Positions 12,335 to 23,431 are shown, numbered from the stretch's first letter. The stretch: DNA of 64,000 nucleotides from Siphonodentalium dalli (GCA_032622095.1 CP136063.1:180585956-180649955); one strand, 5' to 3'. A program made the numbers and translations. Notes: generated by a model not told the origin, from the sequence alone.

Positions 12335-13437
12335 TAAGGGCAATATGATGACGGCGAGTCGGTCAAAAACTATATTGGGTATTCAATCCGTGTTTTCCGA
12401 TGTTCGCGAACGACAGGTTACCAAGACCGAATATCGCGAACAGGTTATTTGCGAACCGAACACCCGAGAGGTGGGCCGGGAACACTGTGACGACATGTCC
12501 GCGGGTCTAGATTCTTACTCGATTTAACGTCAATTACAAGCTGGCAATACAACATGTTACCATCCATCAACACAATCACTTAAATTATTGGGCTGTCAGC
12601 AAAAAAAAAAAAAAAAAAACATTACACGACCAGTAAGCCCCGTGAAAATCACCACATACACGTCATATACAAGATTCACATGCAACTGTATATACCACTC
12701 TTAACACACGCGTCGTTATGTGTTTATTACACACCGCCCGTCCTAAAATCCGTGAATTAAAACAGACTTACAATGGTTATTCGGGCACACACACTTGCTT
12801 GTTTGCATGTGAAATGATGATTTTATTTTATAGTAAATTACAGTCATGGTTGATGGGAACATCATTAACGTCGTGTGGGGTAAACATGGTGCGTTTGGAA
12901 CGCGCTTGCATTCGGATTTGTAAATATGGAACAGCAAGAACACTGTATAGTAATTCTAGGAACAAGCTTGTAAAACACTGCAGAAGGATTGATATTCGTT
13001 GGTGGAATATGACCGTTTTTTAAAACTTAAATTCGCTTAAAACATATCATAAAAACATTTCGCGGACTTTTTAGACATTTTACAGGAGAGACAAATAAAC
13101 TGATTATATTTTTTACATGCAATGCCAAGTATAGGGGTGCCAAAAATCCGTAGATAAAACCCCCGCGCATCGGCTTATTACGAAACCCACGATTTTGCAG
13201 CAATAGAAAACGAGACAAATGCTACTGAGTTTATACGAATTTTCAGAAATATATATTTTTTCGCGGCTAAATATGACGACGTTTGGAAATTTATACGACA
13301 AAATAGAATGAACATTTATGCCTCGATGTTATAATGTTACAATTTTCCAACCTTTCTTCAGTCGAGAATACATTTAGCTTGGTGGTATTTTCGTTTTACT
13401 AAATCATACTCTTCATAACCATGTGGGCTTGTTGCAT
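12335..13437. other. Gene-free stretch with an A19 tract
   Basis: A run of 19 A occupies 12601-12619. The longest frame is 101 codons (12718-13023, plus) with no recognisable motif. No repeat of other parts of the window was noticed. Confidence 0.55.
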
Positions 13438-13444
13438 AGTCAAG

Positions 13445-13535
13445 CACAGGCATTTGACACTCGGTGTGAATGCACCCTTAGAGTAATTTATTATTACTCT
13501 AAGGGTGCATTCACACGGAGTGTCCAATGCCTGTG
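13445..13535. mobile_element. 91-bp hairpin MITE with 7-bp target duplication
   Basis: Arms of about 42 bp (CACAGGCATTTGACACTCGG... and its complement ending CCAATGCCTGTG) differ at only a few positions and enclose a loop of a few bases. The element is flanked on both sides by AGTCAAG (13438-13444 and 13536-13542), a perfect 7-bp direct repeat that fits a target-site duplication. It has no coding capacity. Confidence 0.85.
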
Positions 13536-13542
13536 AGTCAAG

Positions 13543-14224
13543 TCACTTGACTCGCGGGATCTCCGATTTCTCCCCAATGCGAAGCTATTTTATGGAATTG
13601 GAACCGGACTATCTATAGTAATGGATAACATTTGGCTGAGCTACCAGGACATACATTGGAGGGATACACGCCCATATATGGACGGGCGGATTGACGCGTG
13701 TTCGAACGTGGACCAAACATGTATCCACAAATGAATTATATACATGTAAAATGGTTAAATTCGTTTCACAATGTTCTCCTATCGGTATTATACTCTTCTT
13801 GTTGCGTTGGAGAATTATGAGGTGTGAACACTCTGAACTGTCTGATAATGAACTATGCCCACACTGTTTGGTCGGAAGTTCTTGCGTGTGGAACAATTGA
13901 ATATTTAGTGTGCCAATGTAACGCTCGCAAATAGATAGCAGCCATTGTGTTGATAAAAATGCTAGATTCCATGGTCTAAGTTTCGCAGGAAAATAATGTT
14001 AGCAAATATTAAGGCCATTGTCACACCGAGAAAGCCGTATCAAAAGCTTGGCTGTGTGGACTATATAACTAGTAAAGGGGCGATGTAAATCCCATGCACT
14101 GAATGCACTGTTCCAGTTCCAATGGATACATGCAATATATATGATATACATTAAACCAAGATATCTGCTACATGTCATTGATGATCCTAAGAGACAAGGT
14201 TCGTTCAAATCGTAAGCTTTTGAG
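13543..14224. other. Gene-free stretch
   Basis: Only short frames are present. The overlapping 95-codon minus and 69-codon plus frames at 13609-13900 are antisense shadows of one another and neither is recognisable. Confidence 0.5.
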
Positions 14225-15036
14225 TCAGAGTATTATGCATATAATGCACCGTCCAGTATAACAAACGATGCCATGATGTATCCAACATTTTCTGAAAGCC
14301 ATGTTGTAGTATACGAGGAAAGCGTTTGAAGAACAGTTTATATAACACTGACATAAAGCGTTATGATCCGGTAGCTTGTTCCGGGGTTTTGGCTCTCCCT
14401 TGTGTGGTAGGATTATCAGTTCAGTTTTCATTTGCCCTGGATTGGTTTTAAAAGTCAACATGACCTTAAAGAAAAACACACACCAATGCATGTAGTGAGG
14501 TTGTAGCGTATCTGATTTCTTCAGATAATATCTGGTCTTTGACACCAGACTGCCATTCCCGTTAATCTCAAAGAGGATATTATTACGATCATTGAAAATA
14601 AGGTCACAAATAACGTGACTATTATCGTCCATATGTGTGTGACTTAATATTATATCCATATTAGCATCAATATGGCGTTTAATATCGGGTTCATTCGGTA
14701 GATAAAGATAATCGAAATACAGTTGCCAACACTTGAGGACGGCATGTAGATCTGGGTACACTTGCTCACTAAGTGTCATTTCACATGTGACACATTCAGT
14801 CTTATTATCAGAGTTCGCCAGAAAGAATCAGCGTTATTACTTGATCGAAGTTCAATATCGGCGTATAATATATATTGGCGCTGATATATTGTTAAGTGCA
14901 TCGAGCGACGATACTCTCGTTTTTCCATTATAGGCACAATATGTTGGCGAAAGCCGGAAAGGGCTTCGTAAGACATTCCAACAGCTGACACCCACGCTAA
15001 TCCTTTCTTGTTCGCAGTATCGTAAAGAATGGTCAA
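14225..15036 (-). pseudogene. Unrecognised ORF pair, possibly decayed retroelement
   Basis: Two minus-strand frames, 86 codons (15036-14776) and 184 codons (14779-14225), overlap by ATGA. The downstream frame is open further upstream than its first ATG. In that extension and start, 14794-14729 encodes C-X2-C-X12-H-X4-C, the type of cysteine-histidine cluster often seen near the C-terminus of non-LTR retrotransposon proteins, although a spacing of 12 is longer than the usual 7-8. A later stretch, MKTELIILPHK, loosely recalls reverse-transcriptase text. I cannot name the family. One reading is a single protein broken by a frameshift at the overlap; another is two chance frames. The window shows no promoter or splice evidence. 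Confidence 0.25.
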
Positions 15037-15691
15037 GTCTGAATTTCAGAATTTGTTGACGTCTCTGCCGTGTGTTTCCATCGCTACTATATCGTACGAA
15101 TGCTACCAGACTCTATGCCACTAAATAGATATGAGTGACCAGTGACCTGAAAACGGATGCTGCTCGGGGGAATAACGTTTCATAGTATACGGTATATAAG
15201 GTTACACTATATATATACGTGTTTGTCAATTGTTTCCGGGTGCTGTTTTGTAGGGTGAAGACAGAGTGAACATTGGGAGATAAGAAATATTTGATGTACT
15301 GGGTGCTCCGTCACACATCACTGCGCGGGTAGAACAACATGGATCAAGCACAGAAGACATCATTACAATTGTTGTCAATACGTGGTGGGGATGATATTGG
15401 TGAGAATGGATTAAAAGTAAACTTCGATCCATTGTACGATTCTGCAAACTTAGTTTGCGACCATTCGCTTGCGATCGAAGAAGTCATAAAGAATATCACG
15501 ACGACTTGAGTGATCTAAAATTATGTCATTTCTCAGAACACCCATGATGAGAGTTAAAATCGCACATAACAATGACAGGCCCATGCAGAGATAATGTCAT
15601 GCAAATAGCATCTTCTAGCTCCATGACACATTCTTTTTACACATCATCGTTATGATTCATGCTATATGTATGTAAACTTGTACAACATTAA
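15037..15691. other. Gene-free stretch
   Basis: AT-rich sequence with one 73-codon minus frame (15226-15447) lacking any recognised feature. Confidence 0.5.
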
Positions 15692-16116
15692 AGGCCCAGT
15701 CACCTATTATTTTTGAATAGTGCCTTGATATAGAGTTTAATAACAATATATGACATAAACTATGATTAATATACTATAATTCATCACCATCTGGAACGTA
15801 TGTGTCCCAGAAGGTGTCCATAGAGTAAAAGGAAATAGCTGAACTCGTACAAACATTGTCCCCATTTCGCTCCCATAATGCAACAAAATTCAAGCTAAGA
15901 TATAGAGTTGTTCCCCTTCCATTTAAAATAATAGACTTTTCAGCTAATATCGTCTAAATGAACACGTCGGTACCTCAACAAAAACAACATGTTCACAAGT
16001 TATTACACCGGATAAGTTGATAATACAATGGTTTGGCGCTTCCTCTTTCAAATGGTATATAATATGGCATATAATTTATAAAATGTGATCCGGGGTTTCG
16101 AAAATTAAGTGGGCCT
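15692..16116 (+). mobile_element. MITE with AGGCCCA termini, copy 2
   Basis: This 425-bp copy aligns end to end with 993-1454, sharing GTGCCTTGATATA, ATACTATAATTCATCACCAT, CACGTCGGTA and AATGGTATATAATATGGC. The left end is AAGGCCCAGT and the right end TTTCGAAAATTAAGTGGGCCT. TAA flanks both ends. The terminal word TAAGTGGGCCT is immediately repeated at 16118-16128, perhaps a remnant of a second insertion or of a slipped end. Confidence 0.75.
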
Positions 16117-16981
16117 TAAGTGGGCCTTTGACACAATGAGTTGCATTAAGTTTTAGTATGGTGCCATTTAGCATATCGTTCTCAATTTTGACCACCAAAG
16201 ACTTTTGTAAATTTATGTGCGGATATGGATAACTGCACCATTTGAATTTACTTCGTTTGTGTGCTGATATATCTGCCAGGTCTCCCAATAGCAACGTATA
16301 GTCGTGACTTCATACTCCATTTGATTGTACTTGTTCGGGGCAGTTCCATGTCTATGGGCAATATGTTGCGCCCTCTGGTCAAAATTTAGCTTTGAATATG
16401 TCATTGATTCACTTGTAATTCTAATTCAGGACGGCTGACTGAGTTCCACAGATAGAGCTCGATACGTACATGTACCATTTTAATGAATAATGGAATCAGA
16501 TTGCGTCATAATAAGTAGTCACCAATCTTTTGAACATCTATTGATAAGGAAATGCGTCCGAGAAAGAATTTCGGGATTCCTTGTTCTGAATTGCAGTTTT
16601 ATGCGACCTTTTAAAATGGCGTCACTGACGTTAAGATCACATATTATTACTTCAAAAATGTCGTATATTTTATACATTTCTGAACAAAGAATATTGTCCA
16701 ACCAGCAATGCGAATTTTCATCACATGGCTTAAAAGTTCATTTCTCATTAGATTAGAGCAGGGATAAGAATGTTGCTGGTGTAATCGACCGCGTAATTAC
16801 GAATTTGCAATAAAATGTTTTCGCACTAAAATGGGATTTTATTGGTTTACGACTTCCGTCAATCGAACCGACGAGATGCGACACTGTCAAACTCAGCTAT
16901 AATAGTTAAACATTAACTATAATATACTAATTCAGGATGTGCCTGTCATGTTGAATGAAATTATTTCTACTTGTGCAACAT
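16117..16981. other. Gene-free stretch
   Basis: Frames of 88 codons (16490-16756, plus) and 60 codons (16519-16701, minus) overlap in antisense. Nothing is recognised. Confidence 0.5.
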
Positions 16982-17237
16982 TTAACCCTCTACATACTAA
17001 CTGGATTCTCTCACCCAGTTATAAAAGTAAACATTGGAATTGTTTATTATTCATCTGGAGGGGTGTTCATGAAAATAAGCAGACGATAGACAGACGAATA
17101 TATAATAGAAGTGCAGAAGGATACATATTCGTTATTGAAGGGAAAACTTCAGATAATAAGTTCAACACACGATCTATGGCCATTTGTTGACCTTATTATC
17201 TGAAAAATTTCCCACGAGATCTACTCGTCAATGAGTA
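16982..17237 (+). mobile_element. piggyBac-like MITE, copy 1
   Basis: It begins TTAACCCTCTACATACTAAC and carries the family body (CCAGTTATAAAAGTAAACAT, TGAAAATAAGCAGACGATAG, AAGTGCAGAAGGATA). An internal small hairpin follows, CAGATAATAAGTTCAAC with its complement CCTTATTATCTG. It ends near ACTCGTCAATGAGTAT, just short of the AGGGTTAA terminus seen in the 46.1-kb copy. TTAA plus CCCT ends are typical of piggyBac-type elements. The 83-codon frame through it is incidental. Confidence 0.7.
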
Positions 17238-17239
17238 TG

Positions 17240-18294
17240 TTGTGAAGAAGGGTTTCATCAAACCACATATACTGTGTTGGAAACCAATACATACAAAATC
17301 TCTCAAATTTCTCGGGGTGACCATAGACGAGAACCTCACATTCAAGTATCATATATCCATGATCACAAACAAAATTCTCATGCCACATATTGCGAAAACA
17401 TGTCAAGACAATTTCTCCCAAAAAACGCACCCAAAACCCTTTATTTCGCTCTCATCCACTGTCATCTCATGTACGGCTTAATAATATGGGGCCATGCAAA
17501 TATAACAGATCATTATTCAAGTTTCAAAAGAAAGCCGTACCTGCAAGGCGAAATATCCTACCCATACTGAACCACTTTTTAAGAGGGAAAAGATCCCCAA
17601 ACTGCTTGACTGTATCATCTCCAAATCGCATTATGTATGTATAATTGGAACAACTATCCCATCAACATTCGAAAAAAAAACATTCAAGTAGACACCCATA
17701 TATATAACCAGACACGCCGGAAGTTTGATGATGACAAAACCGAGAAAAAAATTCTAATTAATACTTCCAAAACACACTTTCCCCATTTTTGGAACTGCTT
17801 GATCGCTTCGCACAGAAATTTTCCAAATAAAACACAATTCAAAAGTCTATCACCATTAATCTATTATCACAATATAGTAATAATACCATATGTACAAATC
17901 GAGAATGTAAATCCTGCAGAGTAACAACTGGAAATTACTGACCTGTTATTATTGGTATGTCCCAACAAGTATCACACACCCTGGTACCCTCACCTATAAT
18001 GGGTAATTTAATAATACGCATTTTTTTCATATACGTTCATAAATAGCTTAGCCCTTACATTAAACACATATTCGAATGTCAAACTGTCTTGTTTTATAAG
18101 AACATTTCTCATTGATAAACCCTTCAATGCTCAGCACTGTTGTTAATACTCATTATTCACCTATGAACGCCATCTTATTTATACATGTAACGTTACATTA
18201 CAGAGGTACCGTGGCAGGAAGACGTACATTTTTATACATATATGCACCACTGTATTGTATAAATGTGCAAATAAACATTCAAACTCAAACTGTT
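17240..18294 (+). pseudogene. Non-LTR retrotransposon (LINE) 3' fragment, frameshifted
   Basis: Successive frames encode reverse-transcriptase thumb and C-terminal text: KFLGVTIDENLTFKYHIS around 17308-17361, HCHLMYGLIIWGHAN around 17460-17504, and a C-terminal tail with HFPHFWNCL and KTQFKSLSP around 17775-17855. Each lies in a different frame, so several indels separate them. It corresponds to the same region of the longer copy at 44014-45900 (KFLGIHIDEHLTFKHHVS; SHIMYGIEIWGNA). The probable 3' end at 18272-18294 reads AATAAACATTCAAACTCAAA, close to the tail of that copy. The catalytic palm is absent, meaning it is 5'-truncated, and it abuts the piggyBac-like MITE. It is not functional. Confidence 0.8.
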
Positions 18295-18464
18295 TGTGCG
18301 TTTTCTATATCACAAAATAATTAGATCGAAACAACTAATATGACAAAGTTCTCCAGAAAATCCGAGCATGTCTTAGGTAGATAATCTGCTTAGATTCGAC
18401 AAAATTTGAGTCGACACTGTACTGAAAATGATAGAATTATAGTCACACTATCGACTCATAATGA

Positions 18465-18720
18465 TGCCATTCTAAGCACATTATGTGCGGACAATGATAC
18501 AAATAAGCCAACCAACGACTTTTCAGATTTACGCTCTTTGACATGTGTTTTCACTGTGGCTCGCGCCAGAAAATGAAATAACGGCTATGACTCCTTTATC
18601 TGCTTATTTCAGAATATAATAATCACATTATGTACATATTTCACATTATAGGTCGATTATGTGCGTATTGGCGCGAGGATATGTTGTGTATGAACGATTC
18701 AACCGATACATGTGGGGTTT
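18465..18720 (+). repeat. Dispersed repeat with CGCTCTTT...GCGCGAGGATATGTTG, copy 1
   Basis: This is alignable with 35335-35565: TACGCTCTTTGACATGTGTT, TTTTCACTGTGGCTCGCGC, GAAATAACGGCTATGA, GCTTATTTCAGAAT and CGAGGATATGTTG appear in the same order with about 75-80% identity by eye. It is a non-coding dispersed family of unknown class. Confidence 0.6.
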
Positions 18721-18850
18721 TATGGTCAGATATCGACAGGCAGTTTGGTCATGTTTTCAATTTAGGTCTCGTCGCATAACATTCATTGGTCACCTGTGGT
18801 TAAACATATGATTTCCCGCCTATTATGAGCGAACACCGAAGAGTATTCCT

Positions 18851-19597
18851 ATAATATATGCACAGGAAAATTATTCACAAACGTACCACATGTTATAATA
18901 TATGCACAGGAAGATTATACCCAAACGTATCACATGTTATAATACACACACAGGAAGATTATAGCCAAACATACCACATGTTATAATACATATAGAGGAA
19001 GATTATACCCAAACGTACCACATGTTATAATATATGCACAGGAAGATTATACCTAAACGTACTACATGTTATAATACATACACAGGAAGATTATACCCAA
19101 ACGTACCACATGTTATAATATATGTACAGGAAGATTATACCCAAACGTACCACATGGTGTAATATATGTACAGGAAGATTATACACAAACGTACCACATG
19201 TTATAATATGTGCAGGAAGATTATACCCAAACGTACCACGTGTAATAATATATATACAGGAAGATTATACCCAAACGTACCGCATGTTATAATATATACA
19301 TCGGAAGATTATACCCAAAAGTATCACATGTTATAATATATGCACAGGAAGATTATACCCAAACGTACCACATGTTATAATATATGTACAGGAAGATTAT
19401 ACCCAAACGTACCACATTTTATAATATATGCACATTAAGATTATACCCAAATGTACCACATGTTATAATATATGTACAGGGGGATTATACACAAACGTAC
19501 CACATGTTACAATATATGCACAGGAAGATTATACCCAAACGTACCACGTGTTATAATACACGTACAGGAAGATTATACCCAAAACGTACCACATGTT
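18851..19597 (+). repeat. 44-bp satellite, about 17 copies
   Basis: The tandem unit is 44 bp and includes ACAGGAAGATTATACCCAAA, CGTACCACATGTTATAATAT and ATGC; the GATT word recurs at exactly 44-bp steps, for example 18913 and 18957. Copies are more than 85% alike by eye. The array ends at the hairpin element starting at 19598, and two more units lie beyond it at 20097-20190. Confidence 0.9.
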
Positions 19598-19762
19598 ATA
19601 TAAGGATTAACTGTCATGTGGACTGTTTTTTTGGAGATGTAACCGTGAGGTAAGTGGTCATAACTTGTGTAAAACTCGAAGGGTTTTACATGCAAGTTGT
19701 GACCACTTACCTCACGGTTACATCTCCATAAAAACAGTCCACATGACAGTTAATCCTTATAT
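19598..19762. mobile_element. 165-bp palindromic MITE at the satellite edge
   Basis: Arms of about 80 bp (ATATAAGGATTAACTGTCAT... and the complement ending ...GACAGTTAATCCTTATAT) are nearly identical, with a short loop around 19678-19688 (CTCGAAGGG). The termini sit in TATA, compatible with a TA target. It interrupts or terminates the 44-bp satellite. Confidence 0.8.
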
Positions 19763-20096
19763 TTATATACATGTAGCGAAAAAGCCACTTTTGTAAATGT
19801 ATTTAAATCGAAAAGTGTATCGTGACAAAACCAGCCCAAAATATCCCATAGCACCCTTGTCAAAAGTTAACAGGAACAATTTCTTTATATTGAAACCTGA
19901 TGATTTAATTTAAGTCAATCCTGCGCGAGTCCAAATGCTCCCAAAACATTACGCGTTTTTCTTTCCCGTATCGATGTAATTATGGGCTTGCAGTTATGAG
20001 CTGTTGCGCGTTCACCGAGAAATAACTGCAACTAGTCACGTGGGCGCCGACCAATCGAAATGCTGGATTTAGTGATAATTACACTTAGGATGTACA

Positions 20097-20190
20097 TATA
20101 ATATATACACATGAAGATTATACCCAAGCGTACCACATGTTATAATATATGTACAGGAAGATTATACCCAAACGTACCACATGTATATCG
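20097..20190 (+). repeat. 44-bp satellite, two outlying units
   Basis: Two units (ATGAAGATTATACCCAAGCG; AGGAAGATTATACCCAAACG) sit about 340 bp past the hairpin element and are separated from the main array by it and by unique sequence. Confidence 0.85.
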
Positions 20191-20388
20191 GTATCGTCTT
20201 TTCCGACCAAGCCTGTGTTTAGTGTGCCTGTCATTTTCAGATTGGGGTCTCCATACGGTGAATTTAGTGACGGTATCCCCCATAGCGAGCTATAATCACC
20301 TCATAGTCTGCATGGCCTCATCTACTATGGGAGACAGACTCAGATTTTGAATTTTCCAAATGGTAAAATATTGTGATGTACACCCATT

Positions 20389-20462
20389 GGGAACCTCGAT
20401 TATGCAATATGTCCTCTGCCAATTTGGGAACCTCGATTATGCAATATGTCGTCTGCCAATTT
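20389..20462 (+). repeat. 37-bp tandem duplication
   Basis: Two adjacent copies of a 37-bp unit (GGGAACCTCGATTATGCAAT ... CTGCCAATTT) differ at one position. Confidence 0.85.
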
Positions 20463-20556
20463 GGGGATATAGAGAAACTAAACTAAAAAAGAAATATAAT
20501 TTATGTGAAGTGATATTTGAGAGTAAAGAAACTTTCCAGAGAAGATGAGGGCTAAT

Positions 20557-20647
20557 CAGAATGAGGTCCCCAGTAGGTGAATTTAGTTATGCTAGCCTGT
20601 TATGCGGGATAGCGTCACTAAATCCCCCCTTTGGTGACCTCATTCTG
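20557..20647. repeat. 91-bp imperfect hairpin
   Basis: The left arm CAGAATGAGGTCCCCAGTAG and the right arm ending GGTGACCTCATTCTG are complementary with mismatches, and GAATTTAGT pairs with CACTAAATC further in. A related piece (GAATTTAGTGACGG...TCCCCC) occurs at 20259-20282. It is probably a small MITE. The 116-codon frame 20561-20911 runs through it and is not credible as a gene. Confidence 0.6.
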
Positions 20648-20659
20648 CAAATAATATGC

Positions 20660-21140
20660 GCCTTATTCTCAGGCCTTTTTCCGCATCTTATTACACACTA
20701 TGGTAATGGGCGATACAACTACTCAACGTTCAACAGAGAGGTTCATTTACATACATTGCATGGCAGATTTTCAAATCGGATACCTCGGTACTTTCCGTCG
20801 ATTCCGCGGAATGTAAGCTCGGAAACACAGCGATGTTATATTGGAAAATTACCTTGCTATTCTGAATGTTCATATATTGCCGAGCACTCTTCGATTGTGT
20901 GGTGGCGGTGACAATAATTATGTTTTCTTATATACATATATTTGGAGAGTTGGCAGCTTTCCTCTTATTCTTAACATTTTCTGACATTTCGTCATGCCCA
21001 AGTACCGATACATCCTGTGAAAGTAAGGATTAAATTTTCGTCTGCTATTAAATTAATCTAATAATAGAACAGAGTTAATGCTCTAAACATGAACCAATGC
21101 GGTGCATGCATGTTGTCTCTATGGAACGTGTCAATCGCAA
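20660..21140. other. Gene-free stretch
   Basis: Nothing is recognised apart from the tail of an open frame that starts in the hairpin. Confidence 0.45.
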
Positions 21141-21144
21141 TAGG

Positions 21145-21210
21145 ATACAAGAAAACCATAGTCAGAAATGGTAACGCCCTCAAGATCATATTATTTGCCA
21201 TATATGCAAT
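21145..21210 (-). repeat. Dispersed short repeat, copy 2 (inverted)
   Basis: The complement of the repeat at 6080-6145: ACAAGAAAACCATAGTCAGA and AATGGTAACGCC. Confidence 0.6.
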
Positions 21211-21454
21211 ATAACAACTTTAATGTGGTGATTGTGAAAAATCTGTATATAGGTAACGCCTATGTAGTTGATTATATATGTGATATTTTTTCTAATTTCA
21301 TTTGAAATAGTGGTCTGAGTAGCGCATGAAATAGCATGCAGAATAATAATCGAGCTAAAATTTGCGATCTTCGTAATATGGTTAAAGTACGAGCACGTTT
21401 CTAATTACATTCAGTAATATATACCATCTAAGAATGGCCTCGGGTAATGCACTC

Positions 21455-21990
21455 CTGGTATGACCTCTCATAAAGGATTAATTAAAATACATCTATGGTT
21501 CCATGAGGGTAAATTAAAATATCGTCACACCAGAGAGGGTTAATTGAAATATGGTCCGATGAGGGTAAATTAAAATATGGTCACATCACGGTTAAATAAA
21601 ATATGGTCCCATGATGGTTAATTAATATATCGTCCAATCAGGATTAATAAAAAATATGGTCCCATTATGGTTAATTAAAATTGTACCTTGATTGTTAATT
21701 AAAATATCGTCCCATGAGAGTTAATACAAATATGGACCCATCGGAATTAATTGAAATATGGTCCCATTAAGGTCAATTAAAATATGGTAACGTGACTTAA
21801 TTGAAGACTAAATATATGGTCCCATTATGTGGGTTAACTAAAATTAAAATATGGTGTCAACAGTGTTGATTAAACTTCGGTCCCACTGAGGTGAAATACA
21901 ATATAGTCCAATGAGGGTCAATTAAAATATGATCCAATGAGGACTAATTATAATATGCCCCCTCCCCACGAGTATCAATTAAAACATGGT
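21455..21990 (+). repeat. 26-bp degenerate tandem array
   Basis: About 20 units of the form ATGGTCCCATGAGGGTTAAT plus TAAAAT. The units vary in length and bases. It is a diverged minisatellite. Confidence 0.9.
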
Positions 21991-22594
21991 CCCAGGAAGG
22001 GGGTAATTTCTGAACATTCTTCAATTCATATAGCATTCTGATATATCCTCGGTACACATAAATAAAAATAATGTTTAGAATTAGGCCACATTGTATATTA
22101 AACAACCAACGTGAAGGGTTAGTGTTGGAACTTTTCTTAATAACATCTCTATTCATAGCTCCGATATATTCCGCATATATACAAACAAATGAAAAGCCAA
22201 TATGTACAAACAGCACGAAGGAGTAACCATCCCAATTCATTTAGCATATAACATGCCGATATTTATCGCGTATAACTAATTGAAGAAGTTCACTAATCGA
22301 TATTAAATAACATGTTAAACACCGATATAAACAAACACCTCGGATTCATGTTCGAATTAAAGTTCTTATACAATCGTCAAATCCCCGTGCAGTAAAATAG
22401 TAGATTCGAATTTATGTCACGCGAAAATAAACGAAAGATGTACAAATAACAATGCAACAAAGCAGGTTTAAGATCAATAGAAACACATAACGCACAGCGC
22501 GCAAATGGTTAACGCGCGAATTCCCGTTAGAATTAATCGCCTTGAACTTTTTGGCATCCGAATAACAATTAAGAAACAACTACATCTTATATCG
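21991..22594. other. Gene-free stretch
   Basis: A 98-codon minus frame (21944-22240) begins here but runs into the minisatellite, so it is not supported. Nothing else is recognised. Confidence 0.5.
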
Positions 22595-22850
22595 CACTGA
22601 AAAAAAAAACTTAGTTAAAAGTAACTAAGTTACCTTAGTCAGAACCCCCGTCTCAAAACTAACTAGCTTAGCTTAGTCAGAAATGACTAAGGTTGCCCTT
22701 AGTCATTTCTGACTAAGGCCTTAGACCTTAGTCAGAAATGACTAAGGGCAACCTTAGTCATTTCTGACTAAGCTAAGCTAGTTAGTTTTGAGACGGGGGT
22801 TCTGACTAAGGTAACTTAGTTACTTTTGACTAAGTTTTTTTTTTTCAGTG
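22595..22850. mobile_element. 256-bp near-perfect palindrome, CACTG-ended MITE
   Basis: The ends are CACTGAAAAAAAAAAC and GTTTTTTTTTTTTCAGTG. The two arms of about 125 bp are almost identical in inverted orientation, including the landmark GTCTCAAAACTAACTAGC and repeated CTTAGTCAGAAATGACTAAG words, meeting at about 22722. No target duplication is obvious. The termini suggest a CACTA/EnSpm-type or related DNA transposon derivative, but the superfamily is a guess. Confidence 0.85.
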
Positions 22851-22870
22851 TAGATATAACATATAATATA

Positions 22871-22925
22871 AGGCCTTAGTCAGAAATGACTTAGGCCTTA
22901 GTCAGAAATAACTACGGCTTGACTA
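22871..22925. repeat. Relic of the CTTAGTCA family
   Basis: GGCCTTAGTCAGAAATGACT occurs and is followed by GGCCTTAGTCAGAAATAACT, twenty bases past the palindrome. It is either a second decayed copy or an aborted extension. Confidence 0.6.
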
Positions 22926-23290
22926 TGTCATCACTGTATACATTAGTACATTTAATTGGACCTAATTATTGGGGGTATCATAGCCCTGCAACCTCAGCTG
23001 AACATCGCAACTGCAGATTAAAATAACTGAAAATAATGACTTACAGGTATCAAAATAAATTTTATTAACTATTAAAACAATGTTTTATCTTGAAAGAAAA
23101 TTATTCATCACAAAATACTAGTATGCATTGAATATACATTCAAGATCTGACCAGTCGATAATTGTTTCAAATTGAAACAAAAATTTAAGCTTACATTAAA
23201 ATGATAACGAGCGACCAACATAGAAGATTAAATCGGAGGAAATGAAGAGTTTTTTTTTAGAAGAAAAATTATATGATAAATATCTTCACC

Positions 23291-23431
23291 GCTATGTGTG
23301 GAACTGAGCGCTTGTATCAAGCCACGGTGGAGTTTCCGACACACATCGTGACTTGCCTTCAGGCTCGTCACAATAATTTCAGGAATACCGCCTTAGCTTG
23401 ATACAAGCGTGCATATCCATACACGCATAGC
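23291..23431. mobile_element. 141-bp inverted-repeat element
   Basis: The left GCTATGTGTGG...GCGCTTGTATCAAGC and right GCTTGATACAAGCGTGC...ACGCATAGC form arms of about 30 bp around an 80-bp interior. It has no ORF and is MITE-like. Confidence 0.6.

Noticed and set aside
17237-17240. The LINE at 17240 as an insertion inside the adjacent piggyBac-like MITE, as at 43955
   Set aside because: No continuation of the MITE (ATTTAGT...AGGGTTAA) was found after the LINE tail at 18294, so nesting is not supported at this locus.
18851-19597. A CRISPR-like array (regular 44-bp spacing)
   Set aside because: The whole 44-bp unit is repeated with no unique spacers, and the context is clearly eukaryotic. 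It is a satellite.
20561-20911. 116-codon plus-strand frame
   Set aside because: Its first third lies in a 91-bp hairpin repeat and the remainder is unrecognised.
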